64,000 bases of DNA from Clarkia xantiana subsp. parviflora. Lineage: Eukaryota; Streptophyta; Magnoliopsida; Myrtales; Onagraceae. Below are positions 12,491 through 24,959 of this stretch, in pieces; the first letter of the stretch is position 1, and every line of letters starts with the position of its first letter. The notes under the pieces are model-generated. The model was not told the DNA's origin. It worked only from the letters and a program-made list of their open reading frames with translations, and ran no database searches. The stretch spans positions 5,308,634 to 5,372,633 of the forward strand of contig JAPTYO010000010.1 in the NCBI GenBank assembly GCA_036873135.1, written 5' to 3'. A program made the position numbers and the translations under genes.

Positions 12491-14738
12491 TATTAACCAC
12501 TTATGTTAATTAATATTAATATATATCAACTTGCTTGACCACAGCGGAACTCATCATTAAGGAACTATTTATCCTTAAAATTTCTAAATAAATTGTGAGA
12601 TAAATCCTTGACTATGAAATAAATGAGTTAAATAGTAAGCCGTAATTTGCTATAGCCTAAAATTCAGAGGGAACAAAGTTGGGAGGGTAAGAGTTAAAAA
12701 AAAAAATTGGGAGGGAAAAGAAAAATCTTGATTATACAGGACTCGGGGAACATTTAATGCTAATAAGTTGATGATTATTTTTCACAGCTTCACTTAGGAT
12801 GAAATTATTTATGTAGATTAATTAGTGAAATTCTTAAGAAATCCTCTACAAGGAATGAGAGGGGGGCCGTGCCTAAGGAGGTGCCACGTGGATTCAACTC
12901 CTCTCAGCTGACGTGTCGTATTACGTCCCTACGTGGATTTGCTTGATCAAGCCAATGGAGAACAGTAATCCACGCGGGCTTGTCTCCTCTTTCATTTTTT
13001 TTTTTAACTTTATGGAAATAATAATGATAACAGTAGTAATATTTTATTTATTTTATTTTTTATATATAGAGTTCAACTCGAATTCCTATTCTTTTTTACA
13101 TGCATGAACCATAGGTGCATATACTATACGTTCTAATGAGTCATACATATATAACTGTATAAGGCTATAAAGGGATGATGATTTGATAGAACATGAAAGT
13201 CTTGATGTATACCTCTATGCCATCGGCATTTAGTCTTCTCGCAATATAAATTTATTTTAATATATATATAAGGATGAAGTCAGTTTTTTTTTTTCAGTGG
13301 AGCAATTATAAACTTATATAAAATATTATAATGTATATATATATATATATATAATTACAAAAAATATTTTAGTCAGTTGGTTGAATAGATCTTAATATTA
13401 AAAAGAAGATTAATATTAGAATCTATTGATATTTTTCTTTAAAAAATTGTTACTAATTTGACTAGCTAATAGTCATATCTAAATATTGATATATATCATT
13501 TTCTATTATTTATTGAGATATTGCTAATATCTTCATACAATAAAAAATTTAGCTTATATTAGATCTATATTTTTGCCTAATTATATAAGAACTTTTAACT
13601 TTGTTAATTTTTTTAAAGATTACAAATTCACCAATGTAGATACATAACTATATACTTATTTTTAGATGTTTATATATTCATCTTAAAGAGGGCAATTAAA
13701 CAAAAATTATTCAAGTCCAATCGAGTCAATGTGCAAAAGTTCTTCAAAGTCTCATAAGAAGTGAAGCTCAATTATAGATAATATATATATATATATATAT
13801 ATATAACAATACTATGATACAATGATTAGTAGCAGTGCATTTATAACATTTGTAATCAGAGTTCACACTGAAATATGTTTGGTTAAGTTTTTATGTGAAC
13901 AATGTTGCTTTATTTTAAACTTAAAATGAGAGTTTAAGATATACTTTTTCTAAAATAAAATTAAAGTCCTATTATATATATATTAAAAATTATTAAGGGG
14001 ACTTAGTTTAGTTTTTTTTATTAATAGTAGCCCCGCCACTCAATTGACCAAGTATAGTAGCTTCACACATTCATGACCTGGCATCAAAAGATTGATATTA
14101 GTCCCATTAATTAATTACAGGTTTATGTTTATGTTTATCATTATGTGACTATGTTAGTTACATATTTACAGTTATAATTTTCTTTATGCACAATTTATAC
14201 GTTCGTGACATAACTCCAGTCGATTGGTCGCTCCTAAAATATATAGTCATTTCCTCACAGGGACGAAAACAAGTGAGTACGACGATGTTACTCTCGAGTT
14301 ACTACAATTATGCACATTAAATTTGTATTTATTTTCGATTTAGTCATTTGAAAAATATTAACTTGCTCTATAATTTTTCTTTTTAAAATTTAATTATTTA
14401 TTCATATTTTAACTATTGCACGTATCGTCCCCAACTCCTCCTTCGTACCCGTAGGCCGTAGCTACACAAATTTGTGTACTCAAAGAAATGTGTATGTAGA
14501 TGTAGTAGATATACACTATAATGGATCCATCAAAATGTCAATGATTGGGTGGAAATGAAAAATAATCATATATAAAGCCACGACTCGAGGGTTGAGAAGC
14601 AGATAAGCAAGGGAAAATCCATAATAATTTGTATAATTATATGTAAATTTATATATATATATATATATAATTTTAGAAATGACATAAATAAATAATAAAC
14701 CGAAAAGGCCGAAAAAACCGGTTGTCTGCTGGCCCGAA
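12491..14738. other. Gene-poor AT-rich intergenic DNA
   Basis: No supported gene. Contains (AT)n tracts near 13335-13352 and 13781-13804. A small GC-richer patch at 12865-12985 carries CCACGTGG and ACGTGTCG words and could be regulatory or a decayed element. Otherwise nothing recognisable. Confidence 0.5.
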
Positions 14739-14741
14739 ATT

Positions 14742-14897
14742 CACGTGAAATGTCACCGTCTGAGTGGTGGGAAGGCGACGGCACATTGTTGACGCACATG
14801 CACCTCAACTCACACGTGTACCGCCTCGACACGCTTGGTCCCCCAGATGCTGACTTTGACTGCCTCCCCTCCCCTGAGAAGCCCCCACCCACACGTG
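14742..14897. promoter_or_regulatory. Cluster of three CACGTG G-boxes
   Basis: Perfect CACGTG cores occur at 14742-14747 (TTCACGTGAAA), 14813-14818 (CACACGTGTAC) and 14892-14897 (CACACGTGAAT). G-boxes bind plant bZIP and bHLH factors, and the ACGTG context also fits ABRE-type sites. The segment is GC-richer than its surroundings. No gene start is visible nearby, so a promoter role is only inferred. Confidence 0.35.
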
Positions 14898-15002
14898 AAT
14901 GAGAGATATCTGCCTTGTTCCCCTGCCGGGCCTGGCCCACTCTCTTCAGGCCCAATCCATTGTCTTCACTCAGAGCTGTCAGTCACCCAACATTATTATT
15001 AT

Positions 15003-15161
15003 TTATTTATTTTTTTTATATATTTACATTGCTTTCGCAAGTTCGGACCGGGAGCGTTAAGGTTAAAGTCCTTCTCAAGGCGGCGTCTCCGGCGGGTTTC
15101 GACCTCGGGTCGCCCACGGGAACACAACTCGCTTTACCAGTTGGTCCAACCAACATTGGGT
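15003..15161 (-). mobile_element. tRNA-derived SINE, family B, with 22-bp target duplication
   Basis: On the minus strand the insert begins GTTGGACCAACTGGTAAAGC (tRNA-like A box region), has a B box GGTCGAAACC, and ends in an A-rich tail, seen on the plus strand as the T-rich run at 15003-15025. It is flanked by a 22-bp direct repeat starting AGTCACCCAACATT at 14981-15002 and 15162-15183. A long duplication plus an A-rich tail is the signature of LINE-mediated retroposition. It differs in sequence from SINE family A. Confidence 0.85.
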
Positions 15162-15183
15162 AGTCACCCAACATTATTATTAT

Positions 15184-15933
15184 AATTAATTCCACTTAAA
15201 TATAATAAAATAATAATTTTGACTCTCGAATTTATATTATTAGTGGAAAATAAAATGTGGGTTTTCAATTGTCGACAATTATTGAACGGACAACATCCAT
15301 GTTTTTTGGATTTTAAAAAGGACTCCATTTTGCAAACATTTTTATTTGGTCAAATCAAATAATTCATAAATAAAGCATTAATAGAAAGTGACATAACATA
15401 TACTGTACATGTGCTCAGTGCTGATTTTTTTATTCTAGAAGACCACAAAAATGTAAGTTTATATATAATTAATTAATGCAAGTATGTAGTACCAAAACAC
15501 CAACATTACATTATTTAGTTATATCCAAATTATGTGTGATGAGATGCTTCATGTCCAAATGTCTTCTAACATTTCATCAGTTGAGTTTTAATAATGTATG
15601 TTGGTCAATGCATACACAATATTGCATGCAACATCTACCATTAATTAAAAAAAATGAAGAATGATAAAATACATAATTTATTTCTCAAGGATTGAGCAAT
15701 GACAAGCATAAATATCATCTCGTTTTTTGAATATATATATGTTATTTTCGCTCTAAATATCTTGAGTATGCACGGTTACTTTAAGATCTCTTTTTCCTTT
15801 TTAAGAATTTTTTTATTATATAGACTTAAAAGAAGGTTATATAATTAATTTAATATTGCACAAATTAATATCAGACTTATATATGTAATAATTTATGCGC
15901 TTTCTTTACTGTAAGATTCACTATTAAGATTTA

Positions 15934-16004
<71 letters not shown>

Positions 16005-16769
16005 TTCAATATTATTATTTAAACGAGATTTCCCTCTAGTTAACTAAATTTTTCATAGGCTCAAATTTACGGATAAATGTTCCGGACACACTCTTGAATA
16101 CAATTTAGCCTTAAAAAAAAGGGCATAAATCCGACACACGTCTCATAATCCAATCCCTCGATTACAGCACACATCAAAGTGATGAACAAGATTAGTATCT
16201 TAATGAAAGGATTATTCATGTGAGATTATTAATAAAGTTCTGCACCAATGAGCATTCACCAATTGGCACCAAAGTTATTATTACCTCAGAACCCAAACAA
16301 TAAGCTATCATCTGAAAGGTGATAATATTCTTTTTCTCCTCCTTAATTATTAACATTAATTTAACACATCCAAGCATGCAGCTGCTAAAGTTTGATGTTG
16401 AAATGGAGTCTTAAATATACATTTCATGGAAACGAAGACAAAGAACAGCTCCACTAATTAACGTCCACTAAACCCTAAAACTCGGGAAATAATAATATTT
16501 AACTATTCTCATGAAAAGCATGCAATTTATATATAGATACGTACATCATCTACCTGTCCCCGTTAAAGCACTAATTAATAATAATCTCTTGTTTATATAT
16601 ATTATCCATTGTTATGATATTGGACCTTATGAAAAAGAAGATGCTATGATACCCAACATATCCTTTCTTCAGACATCACAAAGGTTCTCCTACTATGATG
16701 CGATTCTTTTTTTAACATTTCACGTTGAAACTTAGTGATCGACCAACGTCTACATAACTATGTAATATG
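15184..16769. repeat. Intergenic with long (AT)n microsatellite at 15937-16002
   Basis: The (AT)n tract is about 66 bp. The rest is AT-rich without a supported gene or transposon end. Confidence 0.6.
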
Positions 16770-16964
16770 GTGTAGCCGTGTAGGTGTGTAGCATTTCAGC
16801 TCTTTCTCTATTAAACATATGTTTTAGGTTCAACCCGCATGTCCGAGTACTGAGAATGAAAAAATATTTATGTACAACACTTTACCCCTTATAAGTTGAT
16901 TGCAAGCGATGGTTATTATAAGGTTTGGGACTTAGGAACCCCGTGGGAAACAAAAAAAAAAAAA
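16770..16964 (+). mobile_element. tRNA-derived SINE, family A copy 2, with poly-A tail
   Basis: Diverged plus-strand copy. It has GTAGCATTTCAGCTC in A-box position, B box AGGTTCAACC near 16827, the family body CAACACTTTACCCCTTATAAG, then GGAACCCCGTGGGAAAC followed by a run of A. The 3' words match the 52331 copy (CCCGTGGGAGACC), which helps define the element's end. Confidence 0.7.
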
Positions 16965-19900
16965 ATCTTACATTTTCCAAACCCTAGATATATAACACGC
17001 GTATACTACTTTGCAAATGTGTGTGTATCATATGTACGTAAAAGCTTACGTACCCATACACAATACATACTTAGAGAAACCTAGAGACACACATTATTAA
17101 TATGCTATTTAATTTGTTGGAGATAAAGTTTGACGAAAAATGATAAAATCCAAGAATAAAGGTGAACCAAGTGAAGAAAAGGATAAGCAATGAAGCAATT
17201 AGGTTAACTGCATGCATGGATTTTAGCATCTTGCAATATTCTGCACTCATATTACCTATCAGTGACACTATTCACTACTTCAGCCAACTTCAAAACGATG
17301 ACAAAATGGTTTTATGAGGTGAGATTCGTTCTGCGATATGAAGGTGAATCGGACACCGTTAATAACTTGTTTGAAAGTGACGTGTCGATAGGAACATGAT
17401 ATATTAACATATTATTATTATTATATTGGCGGACACAAGTCGGTATCGGTATCCCCCACGGTTTGCTTTCTTTGGTGGCATAATCATAAATAAATCTGTA
17501 AAAGTCAGCCCCGTTATTCGGGACTCTTCGTCACCCGTGACACGATCAATTTTATGTCCATTGATTTTTTTGAAGGTCTATTATTGATTGAATAACGACT
17601 ATAAAGTTTTGGATATAATCGAAGAAGAGATGAATCACAAACCCTAGAGAACACAAAACTTGTGAATTACTTTCTGGTATTTATTTATTAGGACTCTATG
17701 CAGTGTGCACTTTATAAACACGAAAGAAACCGAATTATCTAAAGTTCAAAGTTTTATCCCACAATTTTTACAATGAAAGAACATAATCAAATAAATATAA
17801 AACTGAAAAACAAGTCCATAAACAATTAAAACACTTAAATAAAACTAAATGGGTCAAAGAATAAAGCCCAAATGACAATTAGAAAGAAACTGAAGCCCAT
17901 AAAAGTTCAACCTTCCCTTTTAGAAGCACAAACTTCATACTCTCCCTCAAGCTAAATAATGGTCTTCAAGGAACTCTACATCGCTCCCATCCCATTAACC
18001 TCACCATCTACGTATTATCTGAAATATAATTAATATTTTTTAATTATCAGTTAATCGTATAAAATACTAAAAAATATGTGTATACATGTTAACAAAAAAA
18101 AATGTGTATAGAATGTATAAAATTATTATATACTACAAGTAATGACAGTATACTGTACATACTATTTAATAAATATTTATTTCTTTTAATATTTAATTAT
18201 TTGTAATGAGTATATTTGAAAATTGTAATTTTATATGAATAAACAAACATATATGAATAGTGGACACACTTTATAATAGAATTCTATACAAATTTATATA
18301 TATATAACTTAAAAGTTAAAAGTGTAGAGCCGTGTTTTATTTGAGTTCAGTAAATTAATTCAATTAATAAAAACCAATCAAATTAATAATAAAATAACCA
18401 TTATATTAAAAAAAAAAAAATACAACGCAGTGCGATTATCCACCTAGGCACCTACTATCAATTATGTCGTTAGAAAGGTATCGATGGGTAAACTTCAAGG
18501 TAATGCAAGATTTTCGATGTATCGACCAACTTCAAGGTATCTTGGCCCAAGGAGATGCAAGCTTTTGGGCCTTTGACCCAAAACATACCATACCCATGGC
18601 CCATTTACCTAATCTATTGTGGGCTAGCTCTCAATTTTATTTTATTTGGCCCAAGGGCTAGCTCCTAATAAGCAGGGTTGGATGTGTGCTACCAAAGATA
18701 GTATGGCCTATGGGAGAGTTGGTTTTCTAGGTTCTCTAGTATCTGTAAATCAATGTTTGAGCATAACTTATAAGGCCTTAATTTGATATTAATAAGCAGC
18801 CCGTTTATGGAGATAACAAGCTTGAATAATAATAATAATAATAATAATAAGATCTCTTTAAGTTTAGACATTTATTTATTTTTCTCGGACAAAATTAAGA
18901 TGTGCACGTGTCCCAAGACCATTCGCCCGACAGTATTATTGAAAAGGCCCCACGTATGACGCAATAATTAATTTGAGTAAAAAAGCGATGATTTGACTGT
19001 CCATTCCTGTCATTTCCAAGGACCAAAAAAAAGGAAAAAAGAAAACGTTCGGCTCTAGCTGTAAGCTGAGCCTGAGCTGGCACAGTCTGATTCATTCCAT
19101 TCATTTTCTCGTGAAACAGCTTCAGCCCAATCTAAGCCGCTGTCCTTAAATGACAACTTGTGAAAGTAAATGGATTTAACCTTGGTAATGGTTGCTGTTG
19201 CGGTTACCGTTATTGTGTCAATACAGAGAAAGTCCGACTTATTGACTGACTGCTGACACGGCCGTTACATCTAGTTACTAATGTTACCTTGTTTACCAAA
19301 AAAAAGATGTTACCTTATGACTTAAATACCCTTCTTGTTTTTCTCTTTATTTTCTTCCTAGTCGTCATAAATTAAACATGAGTAATGATTATCTATTTTT
19401 TTTCTCGTGAATGTTCATTAGGAGGATACTATCTTCACATCACATGTTTGCATTAATAGTTGTTAAATAAATTATATTAATTAGTAGCTGTCAAAAGACT
19501 CAAAACTCATTAAGTGCATTAATGTTAAAATTCTACTCTGATATATAATTTTGTATCGAGACATTTGAACACTATATCTAATTATCTATCAGTATAAGAT
19601 AAGATGGTAAGCAGCTTAACTAAAACTAATTAATTGGGTCCAATTAAATATAAGATTTATAATTATTATTCTTTATATTAGGGATATCTTAAACGTAAAG
19701 ATCTTCCTTCATTATCATAAAAATATTACATAAGTAAAACAAATAATAAAATTGAAAAATAACACAAACGACAATTATGTTAACGCGTTTGGTGGGACTG
19801 ATTTCTCCTGAATGGTGTTTATTAATTAGTATGTACCAATTAAGTGCATGAAATTGAATGGAGCTAGGGATAGCTTTTTGACCAGGGACGACCCTAATGC

Positions 19901-19990
19901 AGAGATGGAGGGCCATATATATGTAATTATGTATGTATACTTAAAGAGTTAGTTACCACTATATAAAGAAACTTCGTCTAACCACCTAAC
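16965..19990. other. Gene-poor intergenic DNA
   Basis: No supported gene. The stretch 17640-18000 (many 'aagcccaaat', 'tactctccctcaagcta' words) resembles flanks of old Copia LTRs, but no terminus could be fixed. An (ATA)n microsatellite lies at 18826-18850. Confidence 0.4.
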
Positions 19991-22049
19991 ATGGAGAAAA
20001 AGAGAGAAGATCCGTCGTCGTCTTGTATATGAAATTCATTAATAGCCGGAGCAAAAGGAATCATTAACGGGGTCCTACATGCTCCATTCAATTCAATGCT
20101 ATTATTATATACACTATTTGTTTTCATGTTTTGTCCTTTACTTTTCTTCCCCGTTAGATAAGCATAAGTATATCCAGCGCATTATTGATTATTGCATAAT
20201 ATATATAATTACAAACACTATGTATGGTCTTAAAAAAAAATCATAGGTGGGATTTTTAGCTAAGATAAAATGAAAGTAAAAATGTAAAATAGTTAATATA
20301 AGTTACGATTATGAATGAATGGTATTATAATGCAATATTAATCATTTAAATAGACTACATATAAGATTCTCTAATTAGGCAACAAGATCTAGCTCAGCCT
20401 AGCTAGTGTGCTACGATAAGAAGGGAAAATAAATAGAATATTTGAGTGCGAACCAACAGAAAAAAAGCATGACCAGGAACTATATATCTCGAGACATGCA
20501 TTGCAGGTAGCATATATATCAGCCACATATTTATTTATTTACTATATTAATTTAATAAATAAATAAAGATATGAAAAGAGAATGTGCCCAAATGCATGAT
20601 CAATCATTGATCATGCGTTGGTCACTAGCGTGTACACATACATTATACATATATATATATATATATGTGAATAATACAGTTTTTTTTTTTAATATGTTTT
20701 CTATATCTGATTAATTTTTTTTAGGAAGTACATATTATTTACTATATCTAAATATCTAAAGAAATGTATTTTTTTGTTGATTAGTACCAATAGTGGTAAG
20801 TTGCGAAATCAACGATTCTAATATTTTTAAAAATCAATTATTTTTAGGGTAACTTCTTAATATTTTGCAACTTACGTAATTAATAATGATATAAGTTTCA
20901 AAATGGATCAAAACTTTTTTATACAATTAAATAAGTAATAAATATAATTATTTTAAAGTATATATATAGATATACTTGTATATTTTTATTTACTATAACA
21001 TTATTTTGAATAGCAAAATAATAATGTTTTATGTGTAGTACTCTAATTTATAACATAATTCTATATGTGAATAAATATGTATTAGAGCTTTCTAATTATA
21101 TATAATATTAGAGATTTATAACTTGTGCACAACATTGTAATGAATAAAATGTATATATTATTTTAATTTAAATTTTGAAGTTAGAAATGGGTAGTAAATA
21201 TCTCCTAAGATTTACTAAATATATTCATACTCTTTGTAACCCTATTAGATACTCTTGAATAGTTGTAGTTGTATTGTGTAAAATCAATCAAGTAAAGATT
21301 ATTAATAACACCCATAGAAATCCTAAAAAAATTAGTAAATCTTAGGACATATTTATTTCTATAAATATAATGACTTTCCTAAGCCGACGATGTCCCAATA
21401 ATAACTTACAGTATCATAACTCTATATTTGAATAAAATTTAACACAGTGTGCGGATTTGTAATTAGTTATCTCAGAATGAAAAATAAAAGAGAAAACTCA
21501 TGAGAAGTTACATCATGCTATTGCTATGATTATTATATGCAATCTTTTCATGCTTATAAATTATAATAATAACTAAGTAAAATTATATATGCTACTACGA
21601 TTTACCACAATGTCGTAATATTCATATGCTATTCAAATATTATTATAATAAACAAGTGACACATAATCAGATTAGATATAACTCTGAAATTAGTTCATTT
21701 TTTTGTTACCCAAACAAAAACCAAAACCATATACTTTAGTTATCCAAAAGAAAAAAGAAGATAAACAATAGTATTAATTAAAGTAATTCCCCCAGTTGGT
21801 TAAATTCCCTAATTCACGCATTTTATATCTCTCTTCCCAATTAAACCAAATCTGATCTGTCTTTTTAGAGGAATAGATTTTTATTAAAATAATAAGGGCA
21901 TAAAAGGCATTCCATATTTCCTCTTCATCTTCTTCTCCTACCATCAGACTTTTCTAAACAGTCTTTCCAAATATCACTTTCCATTACAGCCACCTTCTTT
22001 CTCCTCCCTTAACTCTCTATCTCTCTCCTTCTCTCTCTAGCTAACCTCC
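19991..22049. other. Intergenic and promoter region of the DUF538 gene
   Basis: AT-rich, with an (AT)n tract near 20647-20667 and a perfect palindrome at 20594-20616. The last 150 bp becomes pyrimidine-rich (ATCTCTCTCCTTCTCTCTCT just before 22040), typical of a plant 5' UTR leading into the DUF538 start codon. Confidence 0.5.
20594..20616. repeat. Perfect 11-bp palindrome with 1-nt centre
   Basis: GCATGATCAAT, C, ATTGATCATGC. It contains two TGATCA words. It could be a dimeric protein site or chance; no gene context supports a function. Confidence 0.4.
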
Positions 22050-23421
22050 ATGGCTGCCACCACCACTGCCGCCTTAACCAGCAAAACGGTCTTGCTATAT
22101 TGTTCTCTCTTCATCTTCGTCTTCCTCTCACCTTCTCCTTCCCAATCTCTACAAACCTCGACAATCCACGATCTCCTCCGGTCCAAGGGCCTTCCCGCCG
22201 GCCTCCTCCCCCGGGAGGTGAGCTCCTACGCCCTCTCCGACGACGGCCGCCTCGAGGTCCGCCTCGAACAGCCGTGCCTGACCCGATTCGAGAACCGGGT
22301 GTACTACGAGAGGGTGGTCACCGCCAACCTGACCTACGGAAGCCTCGCCGGCGTGGTGGGGCTCACCCAGGAGGAGCTCTTCCTCTGGCTTCCGGTGAAG
22401 GACATCATCGTCGACGACCCCACCTCCGGCCTCATCCTCTTCGACATCGGCGTGGCTCACAAACAGCTCTCCCTCTCCTTATTCGAAGATCCTCCTGACT
22501 GTAAACCCCATGACGATCAAGCAGGTGAGGTGACCGTACATTTTCCGATCAACTATTGCCCGCCGCTACTTTGCCCTTAATTAATTAATATTTATTATTA
22601 ATCCTTATATCTATAGGGAAAACTAGACCGTTCCGGAAGATCATTTATAGTTTGCTTCTGTTTTACTTAATTAATGAAGCTACAATATATTTATAAGTAT
22701 TGTCATTAGCAGTTATGATAATCTTGTTCATCCTTCTATAATACTCATTATTTTCTTAATACTTTAGATTGTAAGGAAAGAACACTAGGAATCTCCTGAG
22801 GAACGAAAGATTAATGTTGGCCCTTTTCTCTAATGTTCCTTCCTTCCTTCCTCTATTATTATTATTAGGATATTTAAGAGAGGAACTTTCCTACTACCAC
22901 AAATCATGCAGTAGAGTTATTGTCGGACCACGTACAATTAGATGGAGTTTCTATGGCATTCAAATTTAAGAGACATGTCCATGATCAACTTTTCGAAAAA
23001 TCATATAACAACAATAATTCAGATTTATATAGTATAAGAGCGGGCTGAAACCTGAATGTTTTCATCCATAAATTCGATTTTTGAAATAATTGTTAATGCG
23101 CGCATCTTAATATCTTATTATTAACAATTCATACAATTTAACTTTAAATATTTTCCAAGGTTTAGCAAAGTGCCCTCAATATCTGATTCATGAATTTTGA
23201 TCTATATATATATATATAAACGTACATTGGTTTTTTAAAATTATTAAATTTTTAATTTTTTTTAAAAGTTATTATTTAAATAATAATAATAATAATAATA
23301 ATAATTGGTGAGGCTGAAGACTAGCTGGATAGATAGCTAATTGCATGTCTTTTGATTCGCAGAAATGCTGAAGAATCATGTGAGCAATAAGGAGAAAGGT
23401 ATCCATGAGGCAATGAGATAG
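22050..23421 (+). CDS. Secreted DUF538 family protein; exons 22050-22524 and 23363-23421
   Basis: Exon 1 begins in good context (CTCCATGGC) after a CT-rich leader. Residues 1-33 are a hydrophobic signal peptide (VLLYCSLFIFVFL). Residues about 37-150 form the DUF538 domain: HDLLRSKGLPAGLLPREV, DGRLEVRL, LTYGSLAGVVGLTQEELFLW, GLILFDIGVAHKQLSLSLFE. The domain is plant-specific and its biochemistry is poorly known. An uninterrupted reading would stop at 22580. I prefer splicing at GCAG|GTGAGG (22525) to CGCAG|AAATGC (23363), because it adds EMLKNHVSNKEKG and ends at 23421 in phase, giving 177 aa with a charged tail. The second exon is inferred. The sequence is strongly GC-rich and several antisense readings of exon 1 are shadows. 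Confidence 0.88.
23280..23304. repeat. (TAA)n microsatellite
   Basis: Short TAA/ATA repeat inside the proposed DUF538 intron, close to the acceptor. Confidence 0.7.
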
Positions 23422-23659
23422 ATAGATAGAGAGATCGAGAGAGGACAGAAAGCTGCATGCGAGTTGCTGCTTTGTTCAATCCGACCCAAAAATGTTTTGG
23501 TTGTGTTCTATCATGTGTTGTCTTTTTACTGCTGCACCCTCTAATAATTACGAGGTAGTGTCCCATAATAGCGAAGCTTAATTCATCGTGATTAATTAAT
23601 TACATAGACGCACTAGCTATAGCTAATAGGCCGCTAGTTAATTAATTAATAGCTAGTAT

Positions 23660-24520
23660 CACTACTAGAGATATGGTCTTTACCGACGAAAATTATTCGT
23701 CGGTAAAAATATAAAATTTCGTCGGTAAAAAATAATTTTGTCGGTAAATACATATTTTCGTCGGGAAAAGCTTTGTCGGTATAGGCGGCGTCGGTAAATG
23801 TTTCACTGACGAAATTTGCCCGAAATATTTCGTCGGTAAACACATTGATTTTTACCGACGACACGTTCGTCGGTAAAACTACTTAAATATCGTCAAATTC
23901 AAATCATATTTACCGACGTAAATATATTTTAGCGACGAACCATATTTGGTCGGTATAGATTATTTACCGATGACTTTATTTTTGTCGGTGAATATATTTT
24001 ACCGACAAAATAGTAGTCGGTAATATCTATTATCGACAAAAAATAGTTGTCGGTACAATCCTTTACCGACAAAAAAGTTGTCGGTAAAACTTTTACCAAC
24101 AAATTCAATGTTAGTCGGTAAAGACTATTTACCGACGATCTTGTTTTTGTCGGTGCAATCATTTACCGACTAATGAGTTTTGTCGGAAACAATCATTTAC
24201 CGACTAATGAGTTTTGTCGGTAACAATCATTTACCAACTAAATATTAATTCGTCGGTAACGAGTTTTTACCGAGGAGATTATTTTTGTCGGTGTTTAAAT
24301 TTTACCGAGGAAATTTTGTTGTCGATAAACATTCTACACCGACCAAATAAATATTTGTCGGTAACAAGCAATTACCGACGAAGTTCGAATCATCGGTAAT
24401 ATATATTTATTTATACCGAGGAAATTAATTTTGTGTTGGTAAACATACTTTTACCGACAAAATCTTATATGTCGGTAATCTTATTTATCGATGAAATTTA
24501 CTTTGTCCGTAAATAATTAA
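23660..24520. repeat. Left subterminal repeat array of the CACTA element
   Basis: Several dozen copies of TTTACCGACGAA-type words occur in alternating orientation. Successive words form small palindromes such as TTTACCGACGAA then TTCGTCGGTAAA a few bases later. Spacing is irregular (about 10-30 bp) and many copies carry one or two changes. Confidence 0.9.
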
Positions 24521-24959
24521 TTTAAAAAATAATAATAATAAACAAATAAATCATGATAGAAACAATAATAATTTTTTTTTTGTGAATATAGCACAAACAA
24601 CCATAAATAAGTACTGATTCAAACAACTTAGATAACAAAGTATTGTTTAAAAATTTCATCCAACATTCACCATACGAAAATAAAACAATAAACTCCGACT
24701 TATGCAGTCTTGTACAAAAAATAAAACTAACAACAATAAACTCCGGCTTCTGCAGTGTTGTAGAAGTAAATCACAAAATCGCCGGTTTCGAGAGCATGAA
24801 GTCCTATCATTCTGCACAAACAAATATCGACTTAGGTGTTTTGCATAACAATACGCTAAGTAGATGATACTAATAGAAACATATCTATACGTGTTTACCA
24901 CTTCAAACATATATTATGAATGTTTTACCACTTAAAAAATAAATTATGAAATTTAGAAA

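Noticed and set aside
17640..18000. Possible Copia LTR remnant
   Set aside because: Only loosely similar wording; no TG...CA ends, primer-binding site or polypurine tract could be fixed.
18464..18661. 65-residue open frame
   Set aside because: Low-complexity text from a locally repeated 'cttcaaggta...atgcaag' segment, no family resemblance and no splice context.
19991..20032. TATATAAAG box at 19961 followed by a 13-codon frame MEKKREDPSSSCI
   Set aside because: Too short, with no supported downstream exon; kept only as a note.
22149..22460. Antisense and alternative-frame readings over DUF538 exon 1
   Set aside because: Overlapped by the recognised DUF538 protein; caused by high GC.
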